The notes beneath the pieces were generated by a model. That model was not told the DNA's origin and ran no database searches. It saw only the letters and a program-made list of their open reading frames with translations. Below, piece by piece: positions 1 to 5,912 of a stretch of 5,912 nt of DNA. Source of the DNA: an uncultured Porphyromonas sp. (GTDB lineage Bacteria; Bacteroidota; Bacteroidia; Bacteroidales; Porphyromonadaceae); assembly GCA_947253195.1 (NCBI GenBank), contig CAMXXM010000092.1, positions 1-5,912 of the forward strand, in the 5' to 3' direction. The translations under genes were made by a program, and so were the position numbers. How positions within the stretch are numbered: position 1 is the first letter of the stretch; each line of letters opens with the position of its first letter.

Positions 1-31
1 GCGAGCCGGCCATATTATGTTCGACAAGCAT

Positions 32-48
32 TATCTTTGGCAAACATA
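32..48. promoter_or_regulatory. 17-bp near-perfect dyad containing two opposed TAnnTTTG-like boxes
   Basis: The arms 32-39 (TATCTTTG) and 41-48 (CAAACATA) are inverted repeats with 7 of 8 positions paired around a single central G. Each arm read 5'->3' on its own strand fits the Bacteroidetes -7 consensus TAnnTTTG. The site could therefore be a bidirectional promoter core or an operator for a dimeric regulator. No TTTG -33 box lies at the usual distance on either side, and the region to the left is cut by the window edge, so function is uncertain. If the + strand box is active, the transcript would carry both hairpins found further downstream. Confidence 0.3.
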
Positions 49-82
49 CTTTTTCCATGGATTAAATTTATTGACAGAGATG

Positions 83-118
83 ACGCATTTGAATGACTTC
101 TGTAAGGCTCAAATGCGT
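83..118. repeat. Inverted repeat forming a strong hairpin (10-bp perfect stem)
   Basis: Positions 83-92 (ACGCATTTGA) and 109-118 (TCAAATGCGT) are exact reverse complements. The 16-nt interior can extend the stem: G95 pairs with C108, and CTT 97-99 pairs with AAG 104-106, closing a CTGT tetraloop. No T-tract follows on either strand, so it is not a standard intrinsic terminator. It could be a terminator for a gene lying left of the window, an mRNA structure if transcription begins upstream, or a protein-binding site. The structure is seen directly; the role is unknown. Confidence 0.5.
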
Positions 119-167
119 AACCCCTGATTCCGCCCTCAATTCTGCATAAAATCTAAATTGTTTGTTG

Positions 168-175
168 TATATTTG
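168..175 (+). promoter_or_regulatory. Probable Bacteroidetes-type -7 promoter box for the glucan operon
   Basis: TATATTTG is an exact match to the TAnnTTTG -7 element recognised by the Bacteroidetes primary sigma factor. It lies about 120 bp upstream of the first gene's preferred start and would place the transcription start near 179-183. The -33 element is poor: the closest candidate, TCTG at 141-144, is about 23 bp upstream, slightly beyond the usual spacing. It is the best promoter candidate for the four-gene cluster because no comparable box occurs in the short gaps between those genes. Confidence 0.5.
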
Positions 176-210
176 GGGATGTGAGGGAGCAAGGCACCCG
201 ATCACACCCT
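175..210 (+). promoter_or_regulatory. Imperfect hairpin at the predicted 5' end of the operon mRNA
   Basis: TGTGA at 180-184 pairs with TCACA at 202-206. It is flanked outside by GGG 176-178 with CCC 207-209, and inside by GGG 185-187 with CCC 197-199. Bulges are A179 on the 5' side and G200-A201 on the 3' side; the loop is 188-196. If transcription starts at about 180 from the adjacent -7 box, most of this stem would sit at the extreme 5' end of the mRNA. There it could stabilise the transcript or affect initial elongation. I recognise no known riboswitch class here. Confidence 0.35.
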
Positions 211-295
211 AAGGAATCACAGCTATGCTAGGGGAGGAGGAGATACCTTACTGATATGCCGGATGTCAGACCACGTCACGAAAGTAGCAGAGTAT

Positions 296-2395
296 ATGAG
301 TTATCAGAAGTTTGATCGTCGCATCATGACCAACTTGGGGACTGCGTTACCCCTTGAGCTTCTTCATGCCAATAGTCGTGGAGCCTATCACTGCTCATCA
401 GTCGTGGGATGCAATACGCGTAAGTACCATGGGCTACTGGTGGTGCCGTCTGAGAGCGGTCCCGATCCCGATGTGCTGCTCTCGTCTATGGACGAGACGG
501 TTATCCAGCACGGGGCAGAGTTTCACCTCGCTGTGCATAAGTATCATGACGGGATCCTGAGTCCAAACGGGCATAAGTATATCCGTGAATTCTCCGTCGA
601 GGAGTGCCCCCGGACGATCTATCGCGTTGGTGGGGTAGTTCTATCTAAGGAGATCGTCTTCTCATCCAAGATCAATCAGCTCCTGATCCGCTATCGCCTC
701 TTGGAGGCGCACTCTGAAACAACTCTGAGGCTTATGCCTATGCTCGCTTTCCGCACCGTAAGGGAGCTGACACATATCAATGACAAAATCGACTGGAGCT
801 ACACTAGTGAGGATCATGGGGTATCCCTTTGCCTCTATAAGGGGATGCCTCGACTCTATATGCAGCTCTCCAAGTATGATGCGGTATGGCGCCAGGAGCC
901 GACATGGTATAGAGATTTCTTTTACGACAGAGAGGCAGAGCGGGGCAATGCATGTGTCGAGGACCTGCCTGTCCCCGGTTACTTCTCCCTTAATATCTGC
1001 CGTGGAGAGGATATCATCCTATCTGCATCTGATTGCGCTATCGACCCAGAGACTCTGGAGGAGACGTTTGAGGAGGCACTCCGGAGCTATGGTGTAGCCG
1101 ATACCTTTGCTACTTGTCTCAGACGCTCAGCCCGGCAATTTTACTACGAGCCTCGACTGGGGAAGTCTTACCTCAAGGCGGGATACCCTTGGTATGGGGT
1201 CCGCCTGAGGGACGAAATGGTTGGGCTCACAGCATGCAGCTTCGGTATCGGTGAGCCTGAGCTCTATCATAAAGTGATGGACACGGCTCTGCCTGCGATT
1301 TGGTCTTATCTCGAAGAGGGAAAGGAGGACGCGGTGATCGAGGACATCTGGCAGCCGGACAGCCTCCTCTGGGTAGCCAATGCGATCCAGGACTACTATA
1401 GATGGGCAGGAAAAGAGGAGACGAAAAAGAGATATGGTGCGACACTCAGACAAGCGATCCGCTACATCAGGGAGGGTCGTGTACCCCTGCTAGAGATGCG
1501 ACGAAATGGTCTGCTATACGCAGATCCGGGAGAGGATCGTCGGCCGATCACCTGGATGGGAACGATGATTGATGGGGCGGCAGTCGTGGATCGGCTTGGC
1601 TATATCGTGGAGTATAATGCACTCTGGTATAATGCCCTCTGTTTCTATCGCTTCCTTTATGACCTGCAGGAGGACGAGGAGGTGACGGAGCTGATCGATC
1701 AGGTACGCGAGAGCTTCATCCGGACCTTTGTCAATGAGCATGGCTACTTACTTGATTACGTGGCTGATGGTCGTCCACTTGACTGGAGCGTCCGTCCGAG
1801 TCAGATCATCGCTGTGGGACTAACCTACTCACCTATGTCTCGCAAGCTGCAGCGATCGGTCCTCGACTATGTGACCAAGGAGTTGCTGACCCCTAAGGGA
1901 CTGCGCTCACTCTCACCAGTCAGCCCACTCTACAAAGGCTACGCGGGGGGCAATCAGAGAGAGCGCTACTATGCATATGTACAGGGTGGTGCGTGGCCTT
2001 GGACCCTTTATTATTACCTGAGTGCGTACCTGAAGCTCTTCAAGCGAACCGGCCTCTTCTTCGTAGACCGAATGTTGATCCCCTTTGAGGAAGAGCTTAG
2101 CCTAAATGGCATCGGTACCATCTCGGAGATCTATGACGGGACCCCGCCCTACAGAGGGAGGAGTGATCTCTCATTCATGATGAGCGTCTCGGCCATACTC
2201 CGCATCGTCAATCGAATGGTGGAGTACAAGAGTATTTGGGATGAGGAGGGAGACCTCTATGACTCCTTCCTCAGCATGACCTCTCACCACTCCTCCTCGC
2301 CTGACCAAGGTCGTGGAGGCGCTGATGAGGAGGCAGCAGTGACGGAGGAGTCTGAGCGGGGAGATAAGGCTCTCGACACAGAGCGTAAGGAATAA
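296..2395 (+). CDS. Glycogen debranching enzyme-like protein (GH133 amylo-alpha-1,6-glucosidase family)
   Basis: By family this enzyme hydrolyses alpha-1,6-linked glucose stubs at glycogen branch points in the cytoplasm; no signal peptide is present. The N-terminal domain (about residues 1-260 from this start) has the family's NTRKYHGLLV block at 40-49. The C-terminal (alpha/alpha)6 glucosidase domain has AGYPWYG followed by RD (295-306), TWM (419-421), NALWYNAL (441-448), DWSVRP (496-501), GLRSLSP (535-541) and SEIYDG (610-615). I chose ATG 296 because family members begin MSY.KFD; the frame also opens at ATG 263, adding 11 residues (710 versus 699 aa). A purine-rich GGAGGAGG at 233-240 is too far from either start to be a normal RBS. 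Oddities: several consensus catalytic-domain residues are replaced (TWMD reads TWMG, WGRD reads RLRD, YHQGTVW reads YVQGGAW), and a roughly 40-residue acidic, Ser-rich tail follows the domain. The family call is firm; activity is uncertain. Confidence 0.88.
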   Translation: MSYQKFDRRIMTNLGTALPLELLHANSRGAYHCSSVVGCNTRKYHGLLVVPSESGPDPDVLLSSMDETVIQHGAEFHLAVHKYHDGILSPNGHKYIREFSVEECPRTIYRVGGVVLSKEIVFSSKINQLLIRYRLLEAHSETTLRLMPMLAFRTVRELTHINDKIDWSYTSEDHGVSLCLYKGMPRLYMQLSKYDAVWRQEPTWYRDFFYDREAERGNACVEDLPVPGYFSLNICRGEDIILSASDCAIDPETLEETFEEALRSYGVADTFATCLRRSARQFYYEPRLGKSYLKAGYPWYGVRLRDEMVGLTACSFGIGEPELYHKVMDTALPAIWSYLEEGKEDAVIEDIWQPDSLLWVANAIQDYYRWAGKEETKKRYGATLRQAIRYIREGRVPLLEMRRNGLLYADPGEDRRPITWMGTMIDGAAVVDRLGYIVEYNALWYNALCFYRFLYDLQEDEEVTELIDQVRESFIRTFVNEHGYLLDYVADGRPLDWSVRPSQIIAVGLTYSPMSRKLQRSVLDYVTKELLTPKGLRSLSPVSPLYKGYAGGNQRERYYAYVQGGAWPWTLYYYLSAYLKLFKRTGLFFVDRMLIPFEEELSLNGIGTISEIYDGTPPYRGRSDLSFMMSVSAILRIVNRMVEYKSIWDEEGDLYDSFLSMTSHHSSSPDQGRGGADEEAAVTEESERGDKALDTERKE

Positions 2396-2411
2396 GCACC
2401 GTTAGCAAGAC

Positions 2412-2416
2412 AGGAG
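2412..2416 (+). promoter_or_regulatory. Shine-Dalgarno-like AGGAG of the glycosyltransferase gene
   Basis: AGGAG ends 7 nt before ATG 2424, a standard spacing. It is the clearest ribosome-binding site in the window and supports the 2424 start. The other starts lack a well-placed one, which is normal for Bacteroidetes. Confidence 0.55.
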
Positions 2417-2423
2417 TAATCGT

Positions 2424-3686
2424 ATGAAAGCACTTATGCTTGGCTGGGAGTTTCCCCCTCACATCTCCGGAGGTCTCGGGACTGCTACCTATGGCATCAC
2501 CAAGGGACTTTCCTCGCAGGAGGATATGAACATTACACTCATGCTGCCTGCACCATCCGGAGATGAGGACAGCTCATATATGAGTATCATCGGAGCCAGC
2601 GAGGTGCCGATCGTCTATCAGGATCCCTCAAGAGAGTATCTCGAGGAGCAGATCGGTCGCGTGATGACCCCGGAGATCTACTATCACTTGAGGGATCACA
2701 TCTACGCGGACTTTAGGTATATGCTGACGGACGATATAGGGTGCATCCAATTCTCAGGGAAGTATGGGGACAACCTTATTGATGAGATCAATAACTACTC
2801 AATCGTCGCAGGTGTCGTCGCACGTGCCGATCACTACGATCTCGTACACGCTCACGACTGGGTGACCTACCCTGCCGGGATTCACGCTAAGCAGGTCCTC
2901 GGAGTACCACTGGTGATCCATGTACACGCGACAGACTTTGACCGCAGTCGCGGCAACGTCAATCCTACTGTCTACGCCATTGAGAAGGATGGTATGGATC
3001 ATGCCGATCATATCATGTGTGTGAGCGAGCTGACCCGCCGGACAGTGATCGAGAAGTATCATCAAGATCCCGCTAAGGTGACCGCAGTGCACAATGCCGT
3101 GATCCCTCTCGAGGAGTCAATCCTCAATATGCCGGATAAGAGAGGTGTTAAGGATAAAGTGATAACCTTCCTCGGTCGACTGACGATGCAGAAGGGACCT
3201 GAGTACTTTGTGGAGGCGGCAGCACGTGTACTGGCAAAGAAGAGAGATGTGCGCTTCGTGATGGCCGGTAGCGGAGACAAGATGGATGAGATGATCCGTC
3301 TGGTTGCTGAGAAACGCATCTCAGATCGCGTCCACTTCACAGGCTTTATGAAGGGTCGTCAGGTATATGAGGTGTACCATGCCAGCGATGTCTACGTGAT
3401 GCCCTCTGTATCGGAGCCTTTTGGGATTACCCCCCTCGAGGCGATGCAGTGCGGTGTCCCCTGTATCATCTCTAAGCAGTCAGGCTGCTCCGAGATACTC
3501 ACCTACGCGATCAAGCTCGACTACTGGGATGTCGATGCTATGGCGGATGCGATGTACGCTCTCGTCACCTATCCTGCTCTTCACGATCTCCTCTCTCAGA
3601 GGGGTCTGGATGAGGTTGCCGGGATCACTTGGGATAATGTGGCACTCAAGATACGTGGTCTCTACGATCAGGTCCTTGGGCGGTGA
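2424..3686 (+). CDS. GT-B glycosyltransferase, glycogen/starch-synthase-like (GT4/GT5 type)
   Basis: A 420-residue retaining GT-B glycosyltransferase, predicted to transfer glucose from a nucleotide sugar (ADP- or UDP-glucose) to growing alpha-1,4-glucan in the cytoplasm. The N-terminal domain opens with MLGWEFPPHISGGLGT (5-20), the equivalent of the glycogen-synthase glycine-rich loop. HAHDW (142-146) and HVHATDFDR (166-174) are typical of the acceptor-side domain. The C-terminal domain has GRLTMQKG (251-258), with the Arg/Lys that contact the donor phosphates, and the E-x7-E motif SEPFGITPLEA (330-340; E331 and E339). Length and motifs are complete. It starts 28 bp after the debranching gene with a good RBS and precedes the GH57 gene, so a glucan role is strongly suggested by context. 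The donor sugar and primer cannot be read from sequence, and a different alpha-glucan or glycoconjugate product remains possible. It is shorter than typical GlgA, which is why I do not name it glgA. Confidence 0.88.
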   Translation: MKALMLGWEFPPHISGGLGTATYGITKGLSSQEDMNITLMLPAPSGDEDSSYMSIIGASEVPIVYQDPSREYLEEQIGRVMTPEIYYHLRDHIYADFRYMLTDDIGCIQFSGKYGDNLIDEINNYSIVAGVVARADHYDLVHAHDWVTYPAGIHAKQVLGVPLVIHVHATDFDRSRGNVNPTVYAIEKDGMDHADHIMCVSELTRRTVIEKYHQDPAKVTAVHNAVIPLEESILNMPDKRGVKDKVITFLGRLTMQKGPEYFVEAAARVLAKKRDVRFVMAGSGDKMDEMIRLVAEKRISDRVHFTGFMKGRQVYEVYHASDVYVMPSVSEPFGITPLEAMQCGVPCIISKQSGCSEILTYAIKLDYWDVDAMADAMYALVTYPALHDLLSQRGLDEVAGITWDNVALKIRGLYDQVLGR

Positions 3687-3739
3687 CGATACCACTGATG
3701 CCTTTTTTGAATAACCTGCCAGATAGATAAACTCTCACT

Positions 3740-5074
3740 ATGGATAAGAAAAAACTATGCCTCGTCTTCCAGCTGCATCAGCCTTTCCGTCTGAAGCGCT
3801 ACCGATTTTTCGACATAGGTAATGACCACTACTACTTCGATGACTTTCTCAACGAGCAGTATATGAGGTCTGCTGCTGAGCGATCCTATCTGCCGGCTAA
3901 TAAGATGATCTACGACCTGATCCAGGAGTCAAAGGGCAGGGTGAAGGTCGCTTTCGCCATCTCAGGAACAGCTCTGGACCAGATAGAGATGTACACACCG
4001 GAGCTGATCGACAGCTTCCGTAAGCTCACTGAGACCGGGTGCGTGGAGCTACTGGCAGAGCCTTACGCCCATAGTCTATCCTCTCTGGCACCGTCCAAGG
4101 CGGAGTTTAAGGGTCAGGTTGGGATGCATGTCACGGCTCTTAAGGCGATATTCAATTACGAGCCTAAGGTGCTACGCAACACCGAGCTCCTCTATGATGA
4201 CGACATTGCTCTTGCAGTCTCGGAGATGGGATTCCACGGAATGCTTACCGAGGGTGCTAAGCATGTGCTGGGGTGGAAGAGTCCAGGCTTCGTCTACCAA
4301 AGTGCAGTAGTGCCTGAGCTTCATCTCCTGATGAGGCATGCCGCTCTCTCGGAGGACCTTTCTCGACGCTTCTGCGATCAGAGCTGGGACGAGTATCCGC
4401 TGACAGCTGACAAGTACGCCTCTTGGCTCGCTGATAGGGGCAAGGGGGAGCAGGTGACTTACCTCGATATGAGCTACGATGTGCTGGGCAATCTCTGTCC
4501 TGCATCATCGGGGATCTTTGACTTTTTCCGAGCACTTCCGGAGTACATCGAGCGAGCCGGGCTGGAGATGGCGACACCATCTGAGGTCTTTGCTCAGCTT
4601 CAGCCGGAGGATGAGATCAGCGTCCTGGACACCATCTCGTGGTCGGAGGAGGAGAAGACGACAAAGTCCTGGCTCGGCAACATCCTCCAGCAAGAGGCCT
4701 TCGGCAAGCTGGTGGAGTGGACGGAGCGGACCCGTATGAGTGGTAATAGAAGGATCAAGCAAGACTGGGCTTACCTCCAAAGCAGTGACCACTTCCTCTA
4801 TATGTCCACAGCTATGGAGAATAAGGACTCGGGTCTCTATAGTCCGTACAGCAGTCCATATGACGCCTTCAATAACTATATGAATGTGCTGAGTGACTTC
4901 CACCTCCGCGTAGAAGAGGAGTACCCCAGCTCAATCGAGAATGAGGAGCTTAATGCGCTCCTCAAGACGATCGAGAACCAGGGCGAGGAGATCACAGCAC
5001 TACAGGAGGAGCTCCATAAGCTGAGAGCGGAAAAGCCTGCCAAGCACACCGGAACCACCAAGAAAGCAAAGTAA
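3740..5074 (+). CDS. GH57 alpha-amylase or alpha-amylase-like protein
   Basis: A 444-residue member of glycoside hydrolase family 57, a retaining (beta/alpha)7-barrel family acting on alpha-1,4-glucans; no signal peptide, so cytoplasmic. Region 1 is QLHQPF with HQP at 13-15, so the barrel begins right at the start codon and supports ATG 3740 despite no clear RBS. Region 2 is VELLAEPYAHSLSSL (102-116). Region 3 is LRNTELLYDDD (145-155), in which E149 is the expected catalytic nucleophile. Region 4, normally containing the catalytic Asp in an FMDYETFG-like string, reads YLDMSYDVLG (241-250): either D243 aligns with the acid, or S245 replaces it. Region 5 is also changed (SWSEEEKTTKSWLGN, 300-314). 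Residues 399-431 look like a coiled coil, ending in a basic Lys-rich tail. GH57 amylase-like proteins with incomplete catalytic residues are known in Bacteroidetes, so enzyme activity is uncertain while family membership is firm. The 53-bp gap before it has no clear promoter. Confidence 0.87.
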   Translation: MDKKKLCLVFQLHQPFRLKRYRFFDIGNDHYYFDDFLNEQYMRSAAERSYLPANKMIYDLIQESKGRVKVAFAISGTALDQIEMYTPELIDSFRKLTETGCVELLAEPYAHSLSSLAPSKAEFKGQVGMHVTALKAIFNYEPKVLRNTELLYDDDIALAVSEMGFHGMLTEGAKHVLGWKSPGFVYQSAVVPELHLLMRHAALSEDLSRRFCDQSWDEYPLTADKYASWLADRGKGEQVTYLDMSYDVLGNLCPASSGIFDFFRALPEYIERAGLEMATPSEVFAQLQPEDEISVLDTISWSEEEKTTKSWLGNILQQEAFGKLVEWTERTRMSGNRRIKQDWAYLQSSDHFLYMSTAMENKDSGLYSPYSSPYDAFNNYMNVLSDFHLRVEEEYPSSIENEELNALLKTIENQGEEITALQEELHKLRAEKPAKHTGTTKKAK

Positions 5075-5092
5075 GAGCAAGAGAGCTAAGCA

Positions 5093-5912
5093 ATGCTACA
5101 AGAAGAGACCGACTGGGAGTCACTGACTTTCGGTTACTATCCTACGGACTACAACGTACGGAGCTATTACTCTAAGGGGGTGTGGAGTAGGCCTGAGCTG
5201 TGTGCCGATCCTACGGTGGCAGTTCATCTCGCTGCCACAGGGCTTAATTATGGTCAGCAGGCATTTGAAGGACTCAAGGCCTTTCGCTGCAGGGATGGTC
5301 GGGTCTGCCTCTTCAGGCCGGAGGAGAATGCTCGACGCCTACAGAGCTCTTGTGCCGGGATTATGATGCCGGAGGTGCCGGAGGATCTTTTCTTAGAGGC
5401 ATGCCAATTGGTGGTCAAGCATAATAGCCGCTTTGTGCCTCCCTACGGCTCAGGTGCTGCTCTCTACCTACGACCTCTCGTGATAGGTATCGGACCTCAT
5501 GTCGGTGTGAGCGAGAGCAGCGAGTACCTCTTCTCGATCTATGCTTGCCCTGTGGGGCCATACTTCAAGCGTGGCGTCTCCTCTGTCCCGGTAGTGATCC
5601 AACGATCGTATGACCGGGCGGCTCCGCGAGGCACCGGGAGGTTTAAGGTGGGCGGCAACTATGCTGCCTCTTTTCGAGCGATGCATGAGGCGTATGTGGA
5701 GGGCTATCACGGGGGATGTCTTTTCTTAGATCCTCAAGAGAAGAAGTTCATCGATGAGTGTGGATCGGCCAATTTCTTTGGGATAAGGGGGAAAACGTAC
5801 ATTACCCCTCGGTCCGAGTCGATCCTCGCCTCTGTGACCAACGATAGCCTGATGACCATCGCTGGCGATCTAGGGTTGTCGGTGGAGCAACGTCCCGTCC
5901 CTGTGGAGGAGC
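5093..5912 (+). CDS. ilvE: Branched-chain amino acid aminotransferase, 3' end beyond the window
   Basis: This PLP-dependent fold-type IV transaminase interconverts Val, Leu and Ile with their 2-oxo acids, using 2-oxoglutarate/glutamate. The 273 visible residues cover most of a protein usually about 340 long; translation runs off the right edge with no stop. Recognisable blocks are GLNYGQQAFEGLKAFR (50-65), the substrate and cofactor region ALYLRPLVIG (123-132), and GRFKVGGNYAAS (182-193), in which K185 is the expected PLP Schiff-base lysine. The cofactor-phosphate region is IDECGSANFFGI (220-231), followed by SILASVTNDSLM (243-254). It belongs to the longer, eukaryote-like IlvE subgroup common in Bacteroidetes. 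ATG 5093 fits, because the family's SFGY..TDYNVR-like segment follows at about residues 11-23. It starts 18 bp after the GH57 stop codon with only a weak GAGAG-like purine stretch upstream, so it is probably translated from the same mRNA. No odd residues were seen. Confidence 0.95.
   Translation, partial: MLQEETDWESLTFGYYPTDYNVRSYYSKGVWSRPELCADPTVAVHLAATGLNYGQQAFEGLKAFRCRDGRVCLFRPEENARRLQSSCAGIMMPEVPEDLFLEACQLVVKHNSRFVPPYGSGAALYLRPLVIGIGPHVGVSESSEYLFSIYACPVGPYFKRGVSSVPVVIQRSYDRAAPRGTGRFKVGGNYAASFRAMHEAYVEGYHGGCLFLDPQEKKFIDECGSANFFGIRGKTYITPRSESILASVTNDSLMTIAGDLGLSVEQRPVPVEE

Larger units (their letters stand above)
1..295. other. Non-coding leader region upstream of the glucan operon
   Basis: No credible protein-coding gene is visible on either strand here. 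The left half is AT-rich and contains the dyad and the strong hairpin; the right half contains the -7 box, the 5' hairpin and a purine-rich GGGGAGGAGGAGA run (231-243). Two tiny ATG ORFs occur: 225-254 (9 codons plus TGA) and 256-315 (19 codons plus TGA, overlapping the debranching gene start in another frame). Neither has coding support beyond the purine run lying 12 nt upstream of ATG 256. Confidence 0.6.

Noticed and set aside
71..76. TTGACA resembling a sigma-70 -35 box
   Set aside because: No TATAAT-like -10 follows at 16-18 bp, and the organism appears to be a Bacteroidetes, whose primary sigma factor uses TTTG / TAnnTTTG.
231..243. GGGGAGGAGGAGA as a simple ribosome-binding site of the debranching gene
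   Set aside because: Its spacing to ATG 263 (about 20 nt) and to ATG 296 (over 50 nt) is too long for a standard Shine-Dalgarno interaction.
3684..3708. Possible terminator: T-run (3703-3708) just after the glycosyltransferase stop codon
   Set aside because: Only about 3 bp of stem (GTG/CAC) can be drawn before the T-run, too weak for an intrinsic terminator; the following gene is close and on the same strand.
4505..4903. 132-codon antisense ORF within the GH57 gene
   Set aside because: It lies wholly opposite a well-supported coding sequence, its translation shows no recognisable domain, and long antisense frames are expected in GC-richer coding DNA.
3740..5074. GH57 protein as a 1,4-alpha-glucan branching enzyme
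   Set aside because: GH57 branching enzymes are usually longer with an extra C-terminal helical domain. This protein's NTELLYDDD and LQSSDHFLYM segments and length fit the amylase or amylase-like group better.
5468..5710. 80-codon antisense ORF within ilvE
   Set aside because: It overlaps the conserved PLP-lysine region of the aminotransferase on the other strand and shows no family features of its own.

Overview
The window looks like a chromosomal segment from a member of the Bacteroidales, most likely a Porphyromonas-like organism. The evidence is the gene order (debranching enzyme, glycosyltransferase, GH57 protein), the type of branched-chain aminotransferase, a Bacteroidetes-type -7 promoter box (TAnnTTTG), and mostly weak Shine-Dalgarno sequences. 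This assignment rests on remembered family features, not a database search. No phage, transposon, CRISPR, tRNA or rRNA signature was seen.

Layout. Positions 1-295 are non-coding leader DNA. It holds a 17-bp dyad with opposed TAnnTTTG-like boxes (32-48), a strong hairpin (83-118), a good -7 box (168-175) and a second imperfect hairpin at the predicted 5' end of the transcript (175-210). It also contains two very short ATG ORFs. Four genes follow, all on the + strand, with gaps of only 28, 53 and 18 bp: a GH133-type glycogen debranching enzyme, a GT-B glycosyltransferase of glycogen/starch-synthase type, a GH57 alpha-amylase or amylase-like protein, and a branched-chain amino acid aminotransferase (ilvE) cut by the right edge. 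No convincing promoter or terminator was found in the gaps, so all four are probably co-transcribed.

How the genes fit together. The first three form a cytoplasmic glycogen/alpha-glucan module: chain elongation by the glycosyltransferase, removal of alpha-1,6 branch glucose by the debranching enzyme, and hydrolysis or binding of alpha-1,4-glucan by the GH57 protein. None has a signal peptide. ADP-glucose pyrophosphorylase, branching enzyme and phosphorylase are not in the window. ilvE transaminates Val/Leu/Ile and sits only 18 bp downstream, tying amino-acid metabolism to the glucan genes.

The most interesting point is that both glycoside hydrolases look altered in their active-site motifs. 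The debranching enzyme has TWMG in place of the TWMD consensus and has lost several other signature residues. The GH57 protein keeps the nucleophile Glu, but its catalytic-acid region is so changed that it is unclear whether an Asp remains in place. The reading frames are intact, so these proteins appear to be maintained and may have altered specificity or a non-catalytic glucan role.
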